A stretch of DNA of 12,476 nucleotides, from the NCBI GenBank assembly GCA_964550845.1, contig CAZKAD010000029.1:1-12476 (forward strand), written 5' to 3'. Of this stretch, positions 1 through 6,600 are shown in pieces (the stretch's first letter is position 1; every line of letters begins with the position of its first letter). The position numbers were made by a program, and so were the translations under genes. Source of the DNA: CAYTKU01 sp964550845 (GTDB taxonomy: Bacteria > Patescibacteriota > Patescibacteriia > Magasanikbacterales > UBA922). The notes beneath the pieces are model-generated. The model had not been told where the DNA came from, did no database searches, and saw nothing but the letters and a program-made list of their open reading frames with translations.

Positions 1-419
1 ACAGTGTTTTGGTTTCTAAATTTGTCAACTTTGTCATGGATTCTGGAAAGAAAACGACCGCTCAAGATATTGTGTATGGAGCAATGGAACGACTTGCTGA
101 AAAAAAACAAGGTGATGCTTTGCAACTTTTTGAACGTGCCATGGATACCATTCGTCCAAGTGTAGAAGTTCGTTCTCGTCGTGTTGGTGGAGCCAATTAT
201 CAGGTTCCAATGCCAGTACCAGCCAATCGTCAAAATACTTTGGCCTTCCGCTGGGTCATTGGTGCAGCTCGTGCTCGCAAAGGAAAAGGAATGCAAGATC
301 GTTTATCAGCAGAACTCTTTGATATTCTCGAAGGAGTTGGTGGAGCAATGAAAAAGAAAGAAGATGTCAACCGCATGGCAGAAGCCAATAAAGCCTTTGC
401 TCATTTCGCTCGTAGATAA
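1..419 (+). CDS. rpsG: 30S ribosomal protein S7, 5'-truncated by window edge
   Basis: S7 is a primary 16S rRNA-binding protein that organises the head of the 30S subunit and lies at the E-site/mRNA exit side. The frame enters from outside the window: codons from position 3 read S-V-L-V-S-K-F-V-N, matching the usual interior of S7. The TTG at 9 is therefore an internal Leu codon, not the start, and roughly 15-20 N-terminal residues are missing (139 codons are visible; the family has about 155). The S7 signature region is clear (KFVNFVMDSGKKTTAQ, then IVYGA), followed by the RNA-binding beta-hairpin RRVGGANYQVPMPV and the helical C-terminal half ending in AHFARR. In the classical str operon the order is rpsL-rpsG-fusA-tuf, and fusA does follow here. 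The stop codon TAA (417-419) lies inside the left arm of a palindromic element. Identification is firm; the true start is outside the window. Confidence 0.97.
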   Translation, partial: SVLVSKFVNFVMDSGKKTTAQDIVYGAMERLAEKKQGDALQLFERAMDTIRPSVEVRSRRVGGANYQVPMPVPANRQNTLAFRWVIGAARARKGKGMQDRLSAELFDILEGVGGAMKKKEDVNRMAEANKAFAHFARR

Positions 420-538
420 CTTTTGTTTTTGGTGCATTGCTGCGTTGTTCCCTCCGTGCCTCGTTCAACGTAGTCATTGGCTACGTTTCACTCGGTACTC
501 GGTCACGCCTGGCACTGCATCCAAAAAGCAAAAGTTAT
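416..538. repeat. Imperfect palindromic element spanning the rpsG stop codon (REP/MITE-like or cruciform)
   Basis: The outer arms 416-425 (ATAACTTTTG) and 529-538 (CAAAAGTTAT) are perfectly complementary over 10 bp. Allowing one-base bulges at 528 and 520, pairing continues inward through 426-440 against 512-527, giving about 24 Watson-Crick pairs. The core contains a second perfect hairpin, AACGTAG (467-473), loop TCATTGG, CTACGTT (481-487), and a tandem CTCGGTA/CTCGGT (491-503). The core is visibly more GC-rich than its surroundings. The right arm is not followed by a T-run on the + strand, so this is not a standard intrinsic terminator, although it could protect the rpsG mRNA 3' end. It may be a dispersed intergenic repeat; copy number cannot be judged from one window. 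Confidence 0.6.
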
Positions 539-562
539 TAATATTAGGAATTACGTAGTTTC

Positions 563-626
563 CATTTTCGCGGGTTACGACCTCGCAAGGTCGTCCCTGA
601 GCCAACAGGCGAGGAAAGCGAAAATG
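563..626. repeat. Second palindromic element with nested hairpin between rpsG and fusA
   Basis: CATTTTCGC (563-571) and GCGAAAATG (618-626) form a perfect 9-bp inverted repeat. Inside it, ACGACCT (577-583), loop CGCA, AGGTCGT (588-594) is a perfect 7-bp hairpin. CCTCGC (581-586) can alternatively pair with GCGAGG (609-614), so two mutually exclusive folds exist. The element is unrelated in sequence to the one at 416-538. It lies just upstream of the probable fusA promoter and could be an intergenic repeat, a structured leader or a protein-binding site; the sequence does not decide between these. Confidence 0.5.
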
Positions 627-654
627 TCAACACGGAAGTCCGAAATAATATAAT
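624..654 (+). promoter_or_regulatory. Probable fusA promoter
   Basis: A consensus -10 hexamer TATAAT lies at 649-654, 26 bp before the fusA ATG, so transcripts would have a leader of about 20 nt. The only -35 candidate is ATGTCA (624-629), 4 of 6 matches to TTGACA with a long 19-bp spacer, overlapping the right arm of the palindrome at 563-626. fusA could also be co-transcribed with rpsG. The leader before the ATG is T-rich and has no Shine-Dalgarno sequence. Confidence 0.4.
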
Positions 655-680
655 AACTTTAGTCTTTCACTTTTTATCTT

Positions 681-2759
681 ATGCCTCGAGAATATTCACT
701 CGAACAAACCCGTAACATCGGTATCATGGCGCACATCGATGCTGGTAAAACAACTACGACAGAACGTATTCTTTTCTATACTGGTCGTAAGCACAAAATT
801 GGAGAAGTACACGAAGGAGAAGCAACCATGGACTGGATGGAACAGGAAAAAGAACGTGGTATTACCATTACTTCTGCTGCGACGACTTGTTTTTGGAAGA
901 ATCACCGCATCAATATCATTGATACTCCAGGCCACGTAGACTTTACTGTGGAAGTAGAACGTTCACTTCGCGTACTTGATGGTGCTGTTGCTGCTTTTGA
1001 TGGATCTCAAGGGGTTGAACCACAATCAGAAACTGTTTGGCGTCAAGCGGATAAATACAATGTTCCTCGTATTTGTTTTGTCAACAAAATGGATAAACTT
1101 GGAGCAGACTTTTACATGTCTTTGGAATCAATCCAAACTCGTCTGTCACCAAATGCCTTTGCTATAGAGCTTCCAATTGGTGCAGATTCAACCTTTTCAG
1201 GTCTTATTGACCTCGTTGAAAACAAAGCCTTCAAATTTGAGGGAGATCATGGTATCAACATCGTAGAAATTCCAATTCCAGAAGACATGGGAGAAAAAGT
1301 AAAAGAACACCGTGCTAAACTCATGGAAAAAGTAGCTGAAGCAAATGATGAGTACATGAACAAATATCTTGGTGGACAGGAACTTACGATTGACGAACTC
1401 AAAGCAGGTATTCGCAAAATGGTTCTTTCTGGCGAACTCTATCCTGTTACCTGTGGATCTGCCCTTGGAAACATTGGAGTACAGTTTGTACTCGATGCTG
1501 TTGTCGCATATCTTCCTTCACCAATGGATAAACCACCGATTATTGCTACTGATATCGATGACACCGAAAAGAAAGTGGAAATCAAAATTGCCGACAATGA
1601 ACCATTTGTTGGCCTTGCGTTCAAGATTGCTACTGATCCATTTGTAGGAAAACTTATCTTCTTCCGTGTCTATTCAGGTACTATTAAGGCCGGAAGTTAT
1701 ATCATTAATACTACAACCGGTGAAAAAGAACGTATTGGTCGTATCGTCCGTATGCATGCCAACTCACGTGAAGATGTAGACGAAGTGTATGCTGGAGAAA
1801 TCGCGGCTGCCATTGGTCTGAAGGGTGCTCGTACTGGTCACACCATTTGTGATGAGAAGAAACAAGTGGCACTTGAAAAGATTACTTTCCCTGATCCAGT
1901 TATCCACGTTGCAATTGAACCAAAAACCAAGGCTGACGCGGAAAAAATGGGTATTGCCATGCAAAAACTGGCTGAAGAAGATCCAACTTTCAAAGTGCAT
2001 ACTGATGAAGAAACACTCCAGACTATTATTTCTGGTATGGGAGAATTGCACCTTGAAATCATCGTTGATCGTATGAAACGTGAGTTCAATGTAGAAGCAA
2101 ATGTTGGTGCTCCTCAAGTTGCCTACAAAGAAACTATTCGTCAGAGCGCTGAAGCCGAAGGAAAATACATCAAACAATCGGGTGGTAAAGGACAATATGG
2201 TCATTGCTGGATTCGTATTGAACCACAAGAAGCTGGCAAAGGATTTGAATTCGCTGATGAAATCAAAGGTGGTGCCATTCCTCGTGAATTTATCACTCCA
2301 ATTCAAAAAGGTGTCAAAGAAGCAATGGACAAAGGTGTTGTGGCTGGTTTCCCACTCGTGGATGTTAAAGCAACTGTTTACGATGGAAGTTACCACGAAG
2401 TAGATTCGAGTGAAATTGCGTTTAAGCTTGCTGGAAGTATGGCTTTTGTGGCAGCTGCTCAAAAAGCCAATCCAGTAATCTTAGAGCCTATCATGAAAGT
2501 AGAAGTTACGACTCCAGAACAATATATGGGAGACGTAATTGGAGATATATCCAGTAAGCGTGGACAGATCCAGGAAATGACAGATCGTGGCCCATCCAAA
2601 GTGGTTCGCGCTGAAGTGCCTCTTGCAAGTATGTTCGGTTATGTTAATAACCTTCGTTCGATGTCTCAAGGACGTGCAAGTTATGCTATGGAATTCTCTC
2701 ATTATGCAGAATGTCCAAAGAATGTAGAACAGCAAATTGCTGAAGGAAGAAAAAAGTAG
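681..2759 (+). CDS. fusA: Elongation factor G
   Basis: EF-G is the GTPase that drives tRNA-mRNA translocation on the ribosome and, with the ribosome recycling factor, splits post-termination ribosomes. The product is 692 aa, normal for bacterial EF-G, and starts with a typical N-terminus leading into the P-loop AHIDAGKT (17-24). The other GTPase motifs are in place: RGITI switch I (59-63), DTPGH (81-85, with the catalytic His), NKMD (135-138) and SAL (260-262). Domain II follows to about residue 400. Domain IV carries GGKGQYGH (504-508 for GQYGH), and domain V ends with GRASYAMEFSHY. ATG 681 is the only start that gives the expected N-terminus, although the upstream TTTTTATCTT has no Shine-Dalgarno motif. 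It follows rpsG at 261 bp, much wider than in compact str operons, and is closed by its own terminator; tuf is not next to it. No defect is seen. Confidence 0.98.
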   Translation: MPREYSLEQTRNIGIMAHIDAGKTTTTERILFYTGRKHKIGEVHEGEATMDWMEQEKERGITITSAATTCFWKNHRINIIDTPGHVDFTVEVERSLRVLDGAVAAFDGSQGVEPQSETVWRQADKYNVPRICFVNKMDKLGADFYMSLESIQTRLSPNAFAIELPIGADSTFSGLIDLVENKAFKFEGDHGINIVEIPIPEDMGEKVKEHRAKLMEKVAEANDEYMNKYLGGQELTIDELKAGIRKMVLSGELYPVTCGSALGNIGVQFVLDAVVAYLPSPMDKPPIIATDIDDTEKKVEIKIADNEPFVGLAFKIATDPFVGKLIFFRVYSGTIKAGSYIINTTTGEKERIGRIVRMHANSREDVDEVYAGEIAAAIGLKGARTGHTICDEKKQVALEKITFPDPVIHVAIEPKTKADAEKMGIAMQKLAEEDPTFKVHTDEETLQTIISGMGELHLEIIVDRMKREFNVEANVGAPQVAYKETIRQSAEAEGKYIKQSGGKGQYGHCWIRIEPQEAGKGFEFADEIKGGAIPREFITPIQKGVKEAMDKGVVAGFPLVDVKATVYDGSYHEVDSSEIAFKLAGSMAFVAAAQKANPVILEPIMKVEVTTPEQYMGDVIGDISSKRGQIQEMTDRGPSKVVRAEVPLASMFGYVNNLRSMSQGRASYAMEFSHYAECPKNVEQQIAEGRKK

Positions 2760-2806
2760 GGCGCTTCGCTTGATTATAGGCACTGAATACAATCATGATT
2801 CACATC

Positions 2807-2840
2807 AAATCCTTGACTCAGGTCAAGGATTTTTTGTTGT
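2807..2840 (+). terminator. Rho-independent terminator of fusA
   Basis: A perfect 11-bp stem, AAATCCTTGAC (2807-2817) with GTCAAGGATTT (2822-2832), closes a 4-nt TCAG loop and runs into a T-rich tract (2830-2840). It lies 48 bp after the fusA stop and separates the translation genes from the downstream surface-protein unit. Confidence 0.9.
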
Positions 2841-2875
2841 TCAATAAATTTATCCACTTTTTAAAGAATGGCTGT

Positions 2876-2905
2876 TTGTACAAAAGAGGGGATTTTTGAT
2901 ATACT
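2876..2905 (+). promoter_or_regulatory. Extended -10 promoter for the surface-protein operon
   Basis: TGATATACT (2897-2905) is an extended -10 element: TG, one base, then TATACT at 2900-2905. A weak -35 TTGTAC (2876-2881) lies 18 bp upstream within a 10-bp palindrome TTTGTACAAA (2875-2884), which could be an operator half-site pair. The ATG at 2924 is only 18 bp after the -10, implying a leader of about 10-12 nt, short enough to exclude a conventional Shine-Dalgarno arrangement. The remainder of the 164-bp gap holds the terminator and a small palindrome AATCATGATT (2791-2800). Confidence 0.6.
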
Positions 2906-2923
2906 AACTGCAAATTTATTTTT

Positions 2924-3568
2924 ATGGATGGATCTCCTTCGCACCGCTATACTCTCCAGCAAAAACTCAGCTTCATAATGCTGGTTCTTTTTGGTATAAT
3001 TATTGTCAGTTTAGGATTTTTACAAATGCGCAACACCATTTATGGTCCATTTGTAATTCGTGAAAGTGATTTTGCAGATAACCAAAACTCAGCATTGTTT
3101 GAGAGTGAAGAAGTTCGACTTCAATCGCTTGATACTGACCAAGATGGGTTAAATGATTATGAAGAACTTCAATTCTTTACTACCAGTCCCTACCTTCCAG
3201 ATACAGATTCTGACGGTATAAATGATAAAAAAGAAATTGATACAGGCACAGATCCGCTCTGTCCAGAAGGACAACGTTGTGTACAACCAGGTGTACAGCC
3301 AACAACCACACCACAGGGATTGGTTCCTGTCCTCGGTGATCAGACAGACATTGGTAAAAATCCAGGCATTGCTCCACCGGCAGATATACTTACCAATCTC
3401 AGTACACTTTCACAGAATCCAGAAATATTACGTGAATTGATGCTTCGAAGTGGTGCAATAACCAAAGCCGAACTTGATAAAGTTGATGACGCTACTCTCT
3501 TACAGTTAGCTCAGAGTTTGATCAATCAGCAGTATGGTTCAGGAAGTACTGCCACTCCTACTCCCTAG
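2924..3568 (+). CDS. Single-pass membrane protein with two DxDxDG (thrombospondin type 3-like) Ca2+-binding loops
   Basis: I cannot assign a function to this 214-aa protein, but its build is clear. A short basic N-terminus is followed by one hydrophobic helix (about residues 15-34), which predicts a membrane anchor with the rest outside the cell membrane. Two acidic loops follow: DTDQDGLNDYEE (70-81) and DTDSDGINDKKE (93-104). These are the calcium-binding pattern of thrombospondin type 3, dockerin and EF-hand-like repeats. CPEGQRC (113-119) could form a small disulfide loop. A Thr/Pro/Gln-rich linker (about 120-132) leads to a helical segment (about 155-200), and the protein ends in a Gly/Ser/Thr/Pro tail. 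The start at ATG 2924 follows an extended -10 promoter very closely and has no Shine-Dalgarno sequence. It is separated by 14 bp from the giant secreted protein, so the two are very probably co-transcribed. Proteins of this architecture are common in CPR genomes (recalled knowledge); the Ca2+ role is inferred. Confidence 0.85.
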   Translation: MDGSPSHRYTLQQKLSFIMLVLFGIIIVSLGFLQMRNTIYGPFVIRESDFADNQNSALFESEEVRLQSLDTDQDGLNDYEELQFFTTSPYLPDTDSDGINDKKEIDTGTDPLCPEGQRCVQPGVQPTTTPQGLVPVLGDQTDIGKNPGIAPPADILTNLSTLSQNPEILRELMLRSGAITKAELDKVDDATLLQLAQSLINQQYGSGSTATPTP

Positions 3569-3582
3569 CATTTTTTCTTTCT

Positions 3583-3693
3583 ATGTCTTTTTGGTCAAAA
3601 CATTTTAGAAATAAAATAATCCTCACTACTGGTGCTGGAGTATTTTTATTTTCTATTCTTGTATCAGGATTTTTTCCACAACGTGCGTTCGCT
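3583..3693 (+). other. Signal peptide of the giant protein
   Basis: Residues 1-37 start with MSFWSKHFRNK (basic n-region), continue with a hydrophobic core through about residue 31, and end with A-F-A at 35-37, fitting an A-x-A signal peptidase I site. Cleavage would leave a mature N-terminus ILGAGD. This predicts Sec export. An uncleaved anchor cannot be excluded. Confidence 0.75.
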
Positions 3694-6600
3694 ATCTTAG
3701 GAGCAGGGGATACGAGTATTGACATTACTCCACCATTTACTCCCAACCAACAGCAATTTTTGCACACGAGTGAAAAAGTTGAACTTTCTATTAAGGATGC
3801 TATTACGGCTTCAGTTCTCAGCGCAGCTGTTCAAGGAACCAGATACTTCATGACTAAAATTGCCTATGATACAGCCCAATATGTAGCCAGTGGTGGAAAA
3901 GGGCAGGGTTCTATGCTTTTTAGTTCCAATTGGTATGATTATCTTGGACAAGTCGGTGGTGATGCTGTTGGGGCTGCTGTTGCGGATCTCGGCGGTTCAT
4001 GGGGGCTTGATTTTTGTAGTTTTCCAAATATTGACCTACAACTCTATTTGCAACTTGGTATTCGCCAAATGAATGCGCCTCATACAGATTGTACCTGGAA
4101 TGATTTGAAAGCTACTTATGGAAAAAATGCCTGGCAAAAACGGTATGAAGGAGCAAAAAATGCCGCAGATCGTTTTGATACATCAGATAAAGTACTCAAA
4201 GAATTTAGTAAGGCTGTGAAACCGGCAAATACGGATTTTGGTATTGGAGTTGGAGCGCTTGTACAAGTTGACCGCCTCAAACAACAGCGAGAAAAATCCG
4301 CCGAAGCAGAACGTTCTACCAATAAAGGTTTCAAGGATTTACAAAGCCTTATTTCTGGCAATGTCATGACCCCTGGTGAAGTGATTGGAGAAGAAACAAA
4401 GGCTCAGTTATCTCAAGTAAAGCAAGGTGAACGGAATGAAATTTCTTTGGCTGGTATTTATGCATCAGGGGCGTATCAGATCATTCCTGAAACGGCTGCC
4501 ATGTTTTTAAATACTCTTGGTTCATCACTTTTGCAGCGTTTGTTTACTCAGGGGTTAGTACCAAGTGGAGAAGACAGTAGTTTGGTGTATGAATATGGTT
4601 CTGCTCCAGGAGTTTTAAATAGCGCAGAAGAGGCCAAAAATGCATATAGCTTTTTGTTTGCACGTACTCCAAGTCAGCCAACTGATTATAATAACGTTGC
4701 AGAATTTGCAGCATGCCCTGATAATCCTGGTATCAATAATTGTGTTATGGATAGAGGGCTTCAAGAAGCTTTGGCACGGGCCGCTATTGACCAGCCAATT
4801 ACTATTGGGGAGGCTATTAAACCAGAAAACGGTGGATATCTCAATCCAAATTGGCCTTTGATTTCACCTCGTCGTTTACAAGAAAACCAAAATATTCAAG
4901 GCTGTCTATCAGAAAAATACTGCTATTCAAATATCCAAAAACTTCGCAAAGCACGTATTTTGCCACTTGGGTTTGAAGTTGCAGCCCTTCGCTCTGATCC
5001 AGATAAGCCATGGACCCTTGGTGAAGTTGTTGCTGGTTTTTATGATTGTCACTATGATCCAAATGATCCAACCAAAATTATCCCTGACCCAGCTTTTCCA
5101 TTTTGTCATCTCATCAATCCAAATTGGGTAATCAAAGCTCCTCAAGCGCGTTGTGAAATCAAAGTATTTGGCGATGCTCTTATTGATCCTGCTTCATCAG
5201 CTCGTCGTGAAGAGTGTGCTGATGTTTCGACCTGTCTTGGAAAAGACAATACTGGTGCTTGTGCGCAATTTGGATACTGTACCAAAGAAAGTAATGTCTG
5301 GCGTATTGGCGGCGATGCGTGTCCCGCACACTACAGTACGTGTACCACCTATGTAAATACAGAAAATAGAAAGATTGCATCATACCTTTCAAAAACAGTT
5401 GACTATGGTGAATGTAGTGCTGATAATAAAGGTTGCCGTGCCTATAGTTTTGTGGCAACGAGTAATCCTGATGCTTCAAGTACGAGTTGGACAAACAGTG
5501 CGAATATTAATGTTGGTCAAAACCAGGTTATTTTCTTCAATCAAAAAATTCAAGATTTAAGTTCTGTCTGTAATGCCAACAACAATGGATGCAGTGCGTT
5601 CTATGGAGCTTCTCGCCAGGGTGACGGAATTTATATTGATGCAAACACGAGTACTCCTGCTATTGATTTTGCACTTGATAGAAATAATCGTTTGAACATC
5701 AAAAAAGCACCAGTCTATCTTGGTTGTTATGATGGCAACAAGCAGCAAGAAGGTACACAAAGACCAACAACTATATTTGAAGCCAATGTCGCTGCTTCGA
5801 CTGCTGCTGCCTGTAACCAGTTTGCTTCTGCTTGTGTGGCTGAAGAAGTTGGCTGTGAAGCCTTTACTCCTATCAATAGTATTACTCAAAATCCTGATGG
5901 TCCCATGGTTCCAGGAAAAATAGGGGATAACAATTATTGTGCCGAGGAGTGTGTTGGATATGAAACCTTTAAACAAGAAAAAACAGCGTTTGATGCTGCA
6001 AAATTTCCAGTTCACTTTATTCCTCGTCAAGCGGCAGAATGTCCTGCGATTGCAAATGGCTGTAGTGAATTTACCAATATCGATGCACAAGCACGTGGAG
6101 GAGAAGGTTTGGAATACTACACTGATTTGAAGTATTGTGAAAAACCAACTGGAAATAATGTCAAAACTTTCTATTCATGGGAAGGTTCTTCTGAAGGCGG
6201 ATATGAACTGTTAACATATCAATTAAAACCATTAACACTCGCTGAACAAAATGAAATTGCTCGTCCAGGTTTCGTGGAAGGTTCTCCTGCGTATATTTTT
6301 GATACCGAAGATGCACTCAATGAATTTACGGGCAAATGTGATGAAGAAAAATACAACAAACTTCTTGCGAATTCAGACGATCCTGATGCAGCCGATCCTG
6401 AATGTCGGGCTATCTTTGATAATAATGGAAATACGTATTATCGTTTAATCAATAAAACGGTTACCGTAGATCCAGCTTGTCACCCACTGCGTAAAACTGA
6501 GGCTGTCTTTGAAGTTGATAGGCGTATTGACAATGCACAGACCTGTGCTGCCAAAAGTGGACGCTGGAATAATGCTGGTGGAGCACCAGTTTGTGAACGC

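Noticed and set aside
9..11. TTG as the start codon of rpsG
   Set aside because: In-frame codons upstream (S-V before L-V-S-K) match the normal S7 interior, so the gene enters from outside the window.
416..538. First palindrome as a rho-independent terminator of rpsG
   Set aside because: No T-run directly follows the right arm on the + strand, and the loop region between the arms is over 70 nt.
364..558. 64-codon open frame overlapping the rpsG end and the first palindrome
   Set aside because: It starts inside rpsG in another frame, and its body translates the palindromic element; no protein character.
1764..2462. 232-codon open frame on the minus strand within fusA
   Set aside because: It is fully antisense to the conserved EF-G coding sequence. 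The translation is Phe/Ser/Thr-rich with no domain, as expected from the codon bias of fusA.
3558..3767. 69-codon minus-strand open frame across the start of the giant gene
   Set aside because: It overlaps the signal peptide of the giant protein and the operon junction; no support.
5557..6090. 177-codon minus-strand open frame within the giant gene
   Set aside because: It is antisense to the continuous Cys-rich frame. The same applies to the minus-strand frames at 6647-6982, 8348-8734, 9664-10014 and 10891-11376; none has a start context or recognisable domain.
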